The notes below the pieces were generated by a model. The model made no database searches and had not been told where the DNA came from. It saw nothing but the letters and a program-made list of their open reading frames with translations. Below are positions 7,449 through 13,930 of a stretch of 64,000 nt of DNA, piece after piece. Positions within the stretch are counted from its first letter, which is position 1; the number at the start of each line of letters is the position of its first letter. Source of the DNA: Flavobacterium flevense (lineage in GTDB: Bacteria; Bacteroidota; Bacteroidia; Flavobacteriales; Flavobacteriaceae); the NCBI RefSeq assembly GCF_900142775.1, contig NZ_FRCC01000004.1:302992-366991 (forward strand). Direction: 5' to 3'. The translations under genes were made by a program, and so were the position numbers.

Positions 7449-9539
7449 ATGGAAAGTTTTAGAACAGAAATAGAAAATCCGATTGTCCAGAAAGAGATTA
7501 TCGATTTAGAAAAAAAGATACATTTATTCCAGGGAGGTAAAATTGATGATGAGCGTTTTCGTAGTCTTCGTTTAGCTCGTGGAATTTACGGACAGCGTCA
7601 GGAAGGTGTTCAGATGATTCGTATCAAGTTGCCTTATGGTAAAGTAACCAGCGAACAATTAAAAAGAATCACTCAGGTTTCTGATAAATATTCTACAGGA
7701 CGTTTGCATATTACAACACGTCAGGATATTCAAATTCACTATGTGAGTTTAGACAGAACACCGGAACTTTGGGCTGATTTAGCTAAAGACGATATTACAT
7801 TAAGAGAAGCTTGTGGTAACACCGTTCGTAATATTACAGGAAGTGAATTAGCTGGAGTTGATGTTGACGAGCCATTTGATGTGACTCCTTATGCTCATGC
7901 TTTGTTCCAATATTTATTGCGTAACCCAATTTGTCAGGAAATGGGACGTAAATTTAAAATTTCATTTTCTTCATCTGATAAAGATACAGCATTAAGTTAT
8001 TTACACGATTTAGGATTTATTCCTAAAATTGTAGATGGGCAAAAAGGTTTTAAAGTAATGCTTGGTGGTGGATTAGGTTCTCAGCCTTCTCACGCTGAAT
8101 TGCTTTCAGAATTTATTCCGGTGAACCAAATTATCCCTACAGCCGAAGGAGTAATCAGAGTTTTTGACCGTTATGGTGAAAGAGCAAAACGTTTAAAAGC
8201 ACGTTTGAAATTCTTAATTAAAGATTTAGGTCGTGATGAATTCATGCGTCTGGTAGACGAAGAGAAAAAAGCATTGCCTTTCCATAGTTATGAAATTGAT
8301 ACTACTGCATTTGAAGGAGCAATTACAGAGCCTTTATTAGAAGTACCTACAGTTACTATTGATGATGTTGCCGCTTTTGAAGCCTGGAAAAAATCAAATG
8401 TAATTGCACAAAAACAAGCGGGATATGTAGCTATAGGTGTAAAAGTACTTTTAGGTGATTTTTATACTGATAAAGCAAGATTATTAGCTGATTTAATTAA
8501 AAATTACGGAGCTAACGAATTGCGTTTTTCATTGCGTCAGAATATTGTTATCCGTAATATCAAAGAAGAAAATTTACCATTTTTCTACCAGGAATTAGCC
8601 AAATTAGATATGGTTAATTTAGGATACGATACTATTGGAGATATCACAGCTTGTCCGGGAACTGATACTTGTAATTTAGGTATTGCAAGCAGTACAGGTA
8701 TTGCTGATGAGTTAGAAAGAGTATTAAAAGCTGAATTTCCACAATTTGCCGATAATAAAGAAATTACAATCAAAATTAGTGGTTGTATGAATGCTTGCGG
8801 ACAACATAACATGGCAGAAATTGGTTTCCAGGGTATGTCAATTAATGCAGGGAAATTAGTAGCTCCAGCTTTACAGGTATTATTAGGTGGTGGAATTTTA
8901 GGAAACGGAAACGGTCGTTTTGCTGATAAAGTAATTAAAATCCCTAGCCGTCGCGGACCGGAAGCTTTGCGTTTAATCTTAAATGATTTTGAAGCTAATG
9001 CAAATGGGACTCGATTTTTAGACTATTATGATGCTAAAGGTGAAAAGTATTTCTACGAATTCTTAAAACCATTAGCTGATGTAACGAATCTTACTGAAGA
9101 AGATTTTGTAGACTGGGGTAATGCAGACAACTATGTAAAAGCAGTAGGGGTTGGAGAATGTGCTGGTGTAGTAATCGACTTAGTAGCAACTTTGTTATTC
9201 GAAGCTAAAGATAAATTAACAGTTGCCCAAGAATCTTTTGAAGAAGGAAAATGGTCTGATTCCATTTATCAGGCGTATGCTGGTTTTGTTAATGGAGCAA
9301 AAGCTTTATTATTAGCTGAAAAACAAAAAACAAACACGCACGCCGGAATCATTGATTCATTTGATACTGTTTTTGTTGAAGGAAATAAAATTGAATTAGG
9401 TACTTCTTTTAAAGAATTAGTATACCAAATCAATAAAAACGAACCAACAGAAGCTTTCGCAAAACAATACATTCAGGAAGCTATTACGTTTTTTGAAAAA
9501 TTAGAAGCATACAGAGCAGCAGATTTAGCTAAAGCATAA
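7449..9539 (+). CDS. Nitrite/sulfite reductase (siroheme, Fe-S) with C-terminal HEPN-like domain
   Basis: 696 residues from ATG at 7449; the TTG at 7425 lies inside the R1 repeat and is not a credible start. The body is a hemoprotein reductase: ferredoxin-like half domain near residues 55-120 (GRLHITTRQDIQIHYV), first siroheme domain, second half domain, and the cluster-ligand segments ACPGTDTCNLG near residue 401 and SGCMNACGQHN near residue 445. It should reduce sulfite to sulfide, given cysH/D/N and siroheme synthase alongside. The last 130 residues or so form an alpha-helical HEPN-like tail (KLTVAQESFEEGKWSDSIYQ, AYAGFVNGAKALLLAEKQ) without the R-x4-6-H RNase motif, so it is probably structural or binding. 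Nitrite reduction cannot be excluded. Confidence 0.9.
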   Translation: MESFRTEIENPIVQKEIIDLEKKIHLFQGGKIDDERFRSLRLARGIYGQRQEGVQMIRIKLPYGKVTSEQLKRITQVSDKYSTGRLHITTRQDIQIHYVSLDRTPELWADLAKDDITLREACGNTVRNITGSELAGVDVDEPFDVTPYAHALFQYLLRNPICQEMGRKFKISFSSSDKDTALSYLHDLGFIPKIVDGQKGFKVMLGGGLGSQPSHAELLSEFIPVNQIIPTAEGVIRVFDRYGERAKRLKARLKFLIKDLGRDEFMRLVDEEKKALPFHSYEIDTTAFEGAITEPLLEVPTVTIDDVAAFEAWKKSNVIAQKQAGYVAIGVKVLLGDFYTDKARLLADLIKNYGANELRFSLRQNIVIRNIKEENLPFFYQELAKLDMVNLGYDTIGDITACPGTDTCNLGIASSTGIADELERVLKAEFPQFADNKEITIKISGCMNACGQHNMAEIGFQGMSINAGKLVAPALQVLLGGGILGNGNGRFADKVIKIPSRRGPEALRLILNDFEANANGTRFLDYYDAKGEKYFYEFLKPLADVTNLTEEDFVDWGNADNYVKAVGVGECAGVVIDLVATLLFEAKDKLTVAQESFEEGKWSDSIYQAYAGFVNGAKALLLAEKQKTNTHAGIIDSFDTVFVEGNKIELGTSFKELVYQINKNEPTEAFAKQYIQEAITFFEKLEAYRAADLAKA

Positions 9540-9549
9540 TTCAAAAAAG

Positions 9550-10173
9550 ATGAGTGAAATAAAAGACACAAATGGCAACAATTCTAATAGCCAGGAGCGT
9601 AACGAATTGTATCCAATTTTTTTGAAACTACATAACCTGAGTGTACTTATAGTAGGCGGAGGAAATGTAGGATTAGAAAAGCTGTCCTTTTTGCTCAAAT
9701 CAAGTCCCAATGCCAAAGTTGAGGTTGTTGCACCGCGTTTTATGGATGAATTAGTCGCTTTAGCTGAAAAACATCCTTCAGTAAAACTGACACAGAAAAA
9801 GTTCAGAAAAAAAATGCTCAAAAAACGCAACATGGTAATTGCCTGCACAGATGATTTAAAGGTCAATAAACGCGTATACGAATTGTCCCGAAAAAGATAT
9901 TTGATATGCAATATTGCCGATACACCTGATTTGTGTGATTACTATCTAGGCGGAATTGTAACCAAAGGAAATGTCAAAATCGCCATTTCTACTAATGGGA
10001 AATCGCCTACAACAGCTAAGCGTTTACGGGAGTTTTTTGAGGAAGTAATACCCGAAGATATCAATCAGATGGTACAAAACCTAAATGATTATCGCAAAAC
10101 CTTAAAAGGTGACTTTGAAGAAAAGGTTCAAAAGATGAATGAGATCACTCAATCATTAAAAAACAAAGAATAA
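9550..10173 (+). CDS. Precorrin-2 dehydrogenase / sirohydrochlorin ferrochelatase (CysG N-terminal / Met8 type)
   Basis: 207 residues, the length of a stand-alone siroheme synthase N-terminal module. It oxidises precorrin-2 with NAD and inserts iron to give siroheme, the cofactor of the reductase encoded 10 bases upstream. The NAD-binding Rossmann turn VLIVGGGNVGLEKLSFLL is near residue 32, and IADTPDLCDYYLGGIV with KIAISTNGKSPTTAKRLREF carries the family's catalytic region. The uroporphyrinogen-III methyltransferase half of CysG is not fused and no cobA-type gene is in the operon, so that step must be encoded elsewhere. Confidence 0.92.
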   Translation: MSEIKDTNGNNSNSQERNELYPIFLKLHNLSVLIVGGGNVGLEKLSFLLKSSPNAKVEVVAPRFMDELVALAEKHPSVKLTQKKFRKKMLKKRNMVIACTDDLKVNKRVYELSRKRYLICNIADTPDLCDYYLGGIVTKGNVKIAISTNGKSPTTAKRLREFFEEVIPEDINQMVQNLNDYRKTLKGDFEEKVQKMNEITQSLKNKE

Positions 10174-10176
10174 AGA

Positions 10177-10230
10177 GTTTTATAGAAACGATTCATATTG
10201 TAGCAACGGATTTTAATCCGTTGAAATGAA
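10177..10230 (+). repeat. Palindromic repeat, family R3, copy 1
   Basis: GAAACGATTCATATTGTAGC followed by AACGGATTTTAATCCGTT, a short REP-like hairpin. Two more copies lie at 13563-13624 and 13624-13662. Confidence 0.75.
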
Positions 10231-10358
10231 ATAAAACACAAGTGATATTTGTCATTTAAAAAATCGTATCGCTTTCGTTTCTTTGAAAAATAAAAATAAT
10301 AACCCACGCAGTAGGGTATAATTAGAATAATTAGTAAGAATACATATAACATAAGTAG

Positions 10359-10394
10359 CTCCATCCAGTCTCCTTTGTAAGGCTTGGGGGAGGA
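10359..10394 (+). repeat. R1 repeat, copy f
   Basis: CTCCATCCAGTCTCC, then TTTGTAAGG, then CTTGGGGGAGGA, ending 15 bases before the ferredoxin reductase ATG. This is the most decayed forward copy. Confidence 0.75.
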
Positions 10395-10409
10395 TAAAAA
10401 AGTAAAAAA

Positions 10410-11462
10410 ATGATTGAAACAGATATCCTTATAATAGGAGCCGGTCCAACTGGTTTATTTGCCGTTTTTGAAGCAGGTTTATTAAAATTAAAATGTCACA
10501 TTCTGGACGCGTTGCCTCAGCCGGGTGGTCAGCTTTCAGAATTATATCCTAAAAAACCTATCTATGATATTCCGGGATTTCCGGAAGTATTAGCTGGTGA
10601 TTTAGTTGATAATTTAATGGAACAAATCAAGCAGTTTGAACCAGGTTTTACTTTGGGAGAACGTGCTGAAACAATCGAAAAACAAGAAGACGGTACTTTT
10701 ATTGTAACTTCAAATGAAGGAACTGAATTCCATGCAAAAGTAATTGCTATTGCAGGTGGTTTAGGAAGTTTTGAACCAAGAAAACCATTAATCGACGGAA
10801 TCAATTTCTACGAAGACAAAGGAGTTAAATATTTTATCAAAAACCCGGAAGAATTCAGAAACAAACGCGTGGTTATTGCCGGAGGTGGAGATTCTGCTTT
10901 AGACTGGAGTATTTTCTTAGCTGACGTTGCTTCAGAAGTAACTTTGGTTCACCGTCGTAATGAATTCCGTGGTGCTTTAGATTCTGTTGAAAAAGTACAG
11001 GAATTAAAAGATGCCGGAAAAATTCGTATGATTACACCTGCTGAGGTAGTTGGAATCAACGGTGCAGAGCACGTAGAGTCTATCGATTTAGATGAAAACG
11101 GAGCACACCGTAAAATTGATTGTGATTACTTTATTCCACTTTTCGGATTAACACCTAAATTAGGTCCTATCGGAAACTGGGGATTAGAAATCGAGAAAAA
11201 TGCCATTAAAGTAAACAATGCTTTGGATTACCAAACTAACATTCCCGGAATCTTTGCAATTGGAGATATCAATACCTATCCGGGGAAATTAAAGTTGATC
11301 CTTTGTGGTTTCCACGAAGCTACTTTAATGTGTCAGGCGGCTTACCAAATCATCAATCCTGGAAAACGTTATGTATTGAAATATACAACAGTTTCAGGTG
11401 TTGACGGATTTGACGGAACTCGTAAAGAAGCACCAAAAGCAGTCGTAAAAGCGATTAACTAA
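10410..11462 (+). CDS. Thioredoxin-reductase-like ferredoxin--NADP(+) reductase
   Basis: 350 residues of the two-dinucleotide-binding flavoprotein family. FAD site ILIIGAGPTGLFAVFEAG at the N-terminus, PGGQLSELYP, NADP site VVIAGGGDSALDWSIFLA near residue 155, and a C-terminal FAIGDINTYPGKLKLILCGFHEA FAD motif. The redox CxxC of true thioredoxin reductases is absent, so it fits the TrxR-like ferredoxin-NADP reductases. The likely job is to reduce ferredoxin that feeds the sulfite reductase of the same operon; this is inferred from position. Confidence 0.9.
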   Translation: MIETDILIIGAGPTGLFAVFEAGLLKLKCHILDALPQPGGQLSELYPKKPIYDIPGFPEVLAGDLVDNLMEQIKQFEPGFTLGERAETIEKQEDGTFIVTSNEGTEFHAKVIAIAGGLGSFEPRKPLIDGINFYEDKGVKYFIKNPEEFRNKRVVIAGGGDSALDWSIFLADVASEVTLVHRRNEFRGALDSVEKVQELKDAGKIRMITPAEVVGINGAEHVESIDLDENGAHRKIDCDYFIPLFGLTPKLGPIGNWGLEIEKNAIKVNNALDYQTNIPGIFAIGDINTYPGKLKLILCGFHEATLMCQAAYQIINPGKRYVLKYTTVSGVDGFDGTRKEAPKAVVKAIN

Positions 11463-11507
11463 AATTAAGTTTCTAAGGTTCTGAGAATCTAAGATTTTTT
11501 AAATAGG

Positions 11508-11544
11508 AAAGCTCAAACTTGAAATATGGTTTGGGCTTTTTTTC
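11508..11544 (+). terminator. Intrinsic terminator of the sulfate operon
   Basis: AAGCTCAAAC and GTTTGGGCTT pair (one G-T) around TTGAAATATG, followed by seven T. Confidence 0.8.
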
Positions 11545-11644
11545 TTAGAATCTTAGGGACTTAGCATCTCAGAATCTAAAAAAAAACACTTGCAAGTGGC
11601 GAGGCTATTGCTTTACTTTGCATTTCCAAAATTGTCAAATAATT

Positions 11645-11761
11645 AGGAGCGAAATATTGGCATTTATCAGTAAAAATGGGTTCCTGCTGTTCGCTGCTAT
11701 CTATTGCATTCGCTTGTAGCGAATACAATAGGATATTCGCTTCCATCAGGGCTAAATAGCC
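11645..11761 (-). ncRNA. Conserved structured intergenic element, copy A (Flavo-1-like candidate)
   Basis: On the minus strand it reads TAGCCCTGATGGAAGCG, AATATCCT, a hairpin CTATTGTATTCGCT-aca-AGCGAATGCAATAG (13 pairs plus one G-T), AGATAGCAGCG and AGCAGGAA, ending near CGCTCCT. The core matches the elements at 63427-63520 and, more loosely, 46315-46417, while the hairpin sequence differs, as expected for a conserved RNA fold. From memory this resembles the Bacteroidetes Flavo-1 motif in Rfam; I could not check that. Confidence 0.6.
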
Positions 11762-11839
11762 AGGAATAGTGATTTTTTGGAAGAATAAAAAACAAAAGCT
11801 TTGCGCCTTAGTGCCTTAGCGGCAAAAAAAATAGAAGTT

Positions 11840-12841
11840 ATGCCAAGCATTCAGGAAGAAATCAAAAAAAGAATACTCGTTCTCGACGGAGCGATGGGAA
11901 CGATGTTGCAACGCTACAATTTTTCGGAAGAAGATTTCAGAGGCGAGCGCTTCAAGGATTTTCCCCATTCACTAAAAGGAAACAACGATTTATTGTCACT
12001 TACACAACCTAAAGCTATTGCTGAGGTTCACGCTGCTTATTTTGAAGCAGGAGCTGATATTGTAGAAACCAATACCTTCTCAGGAACCACAATCGGTATG
12101 GCCGATTATCACATGGAAGATTTGGTTTACGAACTGAACTACGAGTCGGCAAAAATTGCCCGTGAAGTAGCCGACGAATTCACTGCTAAAAATCCGGAGA
12201 AACCTCGTTTTGTTGCTGGTTCAATAGGTCCAACAAACCGTACAGCCAGTATGTCACCTGATGTAAATGATCCGGGATACAGAGCTGTAACTTTTGATGA
12301 TTTGCGCATTGCTTATAAACAACAAGTAGAAGCGCTGATGGATGGTGGAAGTGATTTATTGTTGGTAGAAACTATTTTTGATACGCTAAATGCAAAAGCA
12401 GCACTTTTTGCCATCGAAGAAGTAAAAGAGGAACGCGGTATTGATATTCCTATCATGGTTTCAGGAACCATTACCGATGCTTCAGGAAGAACACTTTCGG
12501 GACAAACAGTAGAGGCTTTCTTGATTTCCGTTTCACATATTCCGTTATTGAGTGTAGGATTCAATTGCGCTTTAGGAGCCGATTTATTAAAACCTTATTT
12601 GCAGACTTTGTCTTCGCATACCTCTTTTAATGTTTCAGCACACCCAAATGCGGGATTACCAAATGCCTTTGGAGAATATGACGAAACGCCGGAGCAAATG
12701 CAGACTTTTATCAAAGAATATTTAGACGATAATTTGGTAAACATCATTGGTGGATGTTGTGGTACAACTCCAGATCATATTCGTCTGATTGCAGAAGCAG
12801 CAGCAAACTATAAGCCGAGAGTTTCGGAAGCGACGTTGTAA
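11840..12841 (+). CDS. metH: Methionine synthase, homocysteine-binding (N-terminal) part of split MetH
   Basis: 333 residues from ATG at 11840; the frame extends upstream to 11801 through a repeat phrase and that part is not credible. It is a homocysteine S-methyltransferase barrel: [12 protein letters not shown] near the N-terminus, [13 protein letters not shown], and zinc-ligand cysteines in [12 protein letters not shown] and [13 protein letters not shown]. In E. coli this is residues 1-350 of one 1,227-residue MetH. Here it is a separate gene, and the pterin, B12 and activation modules are encoded about 1.1 kb downstream. Split metH occurs in other Flavobacteria, so this is unlikely to be a recent break. 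Confidence 0.93.
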   Translation: MPSIQEEIKKRILVLDGAMGTMLQRYNFSEEDFRGERFKDFPHSLKGNNDLLSLTQPKAIAEVHAAYFEAGADIVETNTFSGTTIGMADYHMEDLVYELNYESAKIAREVADEFTAKNPEKPRFVAGSIGPTNRTASMSPDVNDPGYRAVTFDDLRIAYKQQVEALMDGGSDLLLVETIFDTLNAKAALFAIEEVKEERGIDIPIMVSGTITDASGRTLSGQTVEAFLISVSHIPLLSVGFNCALGADLLKPYLQTLSSHTSFNVSAHPNAGLPNAFGEYDETPEQMQTFIKEYLDDNLVNIIGGCCGTTPDHIRLIAEAAANYKPRVSEATL

Positions 12842-12858
12842 ATAGGACATATTACACT

Positions 12859-13284
12859 ATGAAGTATTTTATTTCGGAAGAAAATAAGATAAAAGCAATT
12901 AAGAAAAATAGAAGTTTTATGGCTCTTAATTATGGAGGAGGAATTTTAATTGCTATTCTAATTTTATTGTCTGATTTTGATTCATTATCAAATCAAAGTT
13001 TAATTTATTTCTTTGGGATTATTTTAGTAACACCTTTTGGATGGTGGTATTTTGATCACAATTTTAGAAATAAAATAAATACTGAATATGAAGTTAATCT
13101 TGGAAAATTGATAATTACAGAAAAAGGGAAACAGAAAATCCTTGATTTGCATTCAATTAAGTCAATTACAAAAATATCTAATGCGCACAGAGTTTTGAGT
13201 GGTAATGGGAAGTTTTATATTCTTGATGGGCTAGATAATAAAGAGGATTTATTAAAAGTGCTTGAAAGAACAATAAAAACATAA
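12859..13284 (+). CDS. Small membrane protein of unknown function
   Basis: 141 residues. A basic N-terminus is followed by two predicted membrane spans (near residues 20-40 and 48-64, ILIAILILLSDF and LIYFFGIILVTPFGWWYF), then a soluble tail with KIKSITKI-like beta strands that could be a PH-like fold. I do not recognise the family. It lies 17 bases behind the first metH gene and ahead of a 650-base repeat cluster, so the pair appears inserted between the metH halves. It lacks methionine-pathway motifs and is probably unrelated to methionine synthesis. Confidence 0.6.
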   Translation: MKYFISEENKIKAIKKNRSFMALNYGGGILIAILILLSDFDSLSNQSLIYFFGIILVTPFGWWYFDHNFRNKINTEYEVNLGKLIITEKGKQKILDLHSIKSITKISNAHRVLSGNGKFYILDGLDNKEDLLKVLERTIKT

Positions 13285-13290
13285 AAGTTA

Positions 13291-13335
13291 TAGATAGCGC
13301 GGATTTGCAATCCGTGCCCGCAAAGAGAATAAAAT
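13291..13335 (+). repeat. Repeat family R2, copy 1
   Basis: AGATAGCGCGGATTTGCAAT then CCGTGCCCGCAAAGAGAATA; contains the mini-hairpin GGATT-tgc-AATCC. Confidence 0.8.
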
Positions 13336-13357
13336 ATAAAAGTCTAGTTTTGTCATC

Positions 13358-13403
13358 TAGATAGCGCGGATTTGTAATCCGTGCCCACAAAGAGAATAAA
13401 ATA
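13358..13403 (+). repeat. Repeat family R2, copy 2
   Basis: Same as copy 1 with two substitutions in the alignable part (TTTGTAATCC, GCCCACAAAG). Confidence 0.8.
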
Positions 13404-13412
13404 AAGATTTAG

Positions 13413-13482
13413 TTTTGTCATTCTGAGGAATCACATAACGGATGTAACAGGATGAGATTCCTCCTTCGTCGGAATGACAAAA
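13413..13482. repeat. Imperfect inverted repeat of the GTCATTCTGAGGAATC type
   Basis: TTTTGTCATTCTGAGGAATC at the left faces GATTCC...GGAATGACAAAA at the right. A half copy (TTTGTCTGGAATGACAAAAA) recurs at 13842-13862. Confidence 0.7.
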
Positions 13483-13498
13483 ATGAGGAAGCTGGTAG

Positions 13499-13541
13499 TG
13501 AGATTGCTTCGTTCCAATAATTATCGGAACTCGCAATGACA
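13499..13541 (+). repeat. GAGATTGCTTCGTTCC...CGCAATGAC repeat, copy 1
   Basis: TGAGATTGCTTCGTTCC, an insert of 15 bases, then CTCGCAATGAC. The uninterrupted form is at 13877-13903, so the insert is a difference between copies. Confidence 0.65.
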
Positions 13542-13562
13542 AACTGGGTAAAAAACATAAAA

Positions 13563-13624
13563 GTTCCGTAGGAACGATTCATTTTGTAGCAACGGATTTC
13601 AATCCGTTGATGTAGAACGACATT
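13563..13624 (+). repeat. Repeat family R3, copy 2
   Basis: GAACGATTCATTTTGTAGC then AACGGATTTCAATCCGTT then GATGTAGAACGACAT. Confidence 0.75.
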
Positions 13625-13662
13625 TTGTAGCAACAGATTCAATCCGTTGATGTAGAACAACA
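13624..13662 (+). repeat. Repeat family R3, copy 3
   Basis: TTTTGTAGCAACAGATTC then AATCCGTTGATGTAGAAC; directly abuts copy 2, giving a short tandem. Confidence 0.7.
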
Positions 13663-13718
13663 TATTTTTTAACAATGGAAATTATTCCGTTTATTGATGC
13701 GATAATAAATGAAATCCA

Positions 13719-13758
13719 GAGCGCGGATTTGTAATCCGTGCCCACAAAGAGAATAAAA
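13719..13758 (+). repeat. Repeat family R2, copy 3
   Basis: AGCGCGGATTTGTAATCC then GTGCCCACAAAGAGAATAAA. Confidence 0.8.
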
Positions 13759-13760
13759 GA

Positions 13761-13824
13761 ATCACGCAGATTCAGCTGATTTTAGCAGAAAATAAATCTG
13801 CTGTATCTGCAAAATCTGCGTGAG
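13761..13824. repeat. ATCACGCAGAT ... ATCTGCGTGA inverted repeat
   Basis: ATCACGCAGATTCAGC at the left end and AATCTGCGTGAGA at the right enclose a second AATCTGCTGTATCTGC phrase. This type of phrase is common in Bacteroidetes spacers. Confidence 0.65.
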
Positions 13825-13876
13825 AAAAATTAAAAGTAAGCTTTGTCTGGAATGACAAAAATGATGATGTAGATAA

Positions 13877-13903
13877 TGAGATTGCTTCGTTCCTCGCAAT
13901 GAC
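13877..13903 (+). repeat. GAGATTGCTTCGTTCCTCGCAATGAC repeat, copy 2
   Basis: TGAGATTGCTTCGTTCC directly followed by TCGCAATGAC; compare 13499-13541. Confidence 0.65.
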
Positions 13904-13930
13904 TTGGACGAATAAAAATAAAATAAAAAA

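Larger units (their letters stand above)
11463..11839. other. Intergenic region before metH
   Basis: 377 bases with no gene. It holds a terminator (11508-11544), repeated phrases of the TCTTAGAATCTTAGG type that occur in many Flavobacterium spacers, a structured element (11645-11761, minus strand) and a GCGCCTTAGTGCCTTAGCGG phrase at 11802-11821 that is read through by an over-long metH frame. Confidence 0.7.
13285..13930. other. Repeat mosaic between the two metH genes
   Basis: 646 bases with no credible gene. At least five kinds of dispersed repeat lie nearly end to end: three copies of R2, two of R3, a long TTTGTCATTC inverted repeat, two copies of GAGATTGCTTCGTTCC, and an ATCACGCAGAT...ATCTGCGTGA inverted repeat. 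Short frames here are artefacts of the palindromes. Confidence 0.8.

Noticed and set aside
9130..9539. HEPN tail as an active RNase toxin
   Set aside because: The R-x4-6-H motif is absent and no antitoxin-like MNT gene is present.
10149..10364. Minus-strand frame of 71 codons with a hydrophobic N-terminus
   Set aside because: It runs through the R3 repeat and begins beside the R1 repeat that precedes the ferredoxin reductase; composition and ends are explained by repeats.
11463..11839. SAM or cobalamin riboswitch before metH
   Set aside because: None of the conserved cores could be recognised; the structure present is the repeated minus-strand element.
13357..13675. Two minus-strand frames between the metH genes
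   Set aside because: Both lie across palindromic repeats R2-R4, with no codon pattern or family resemblance.
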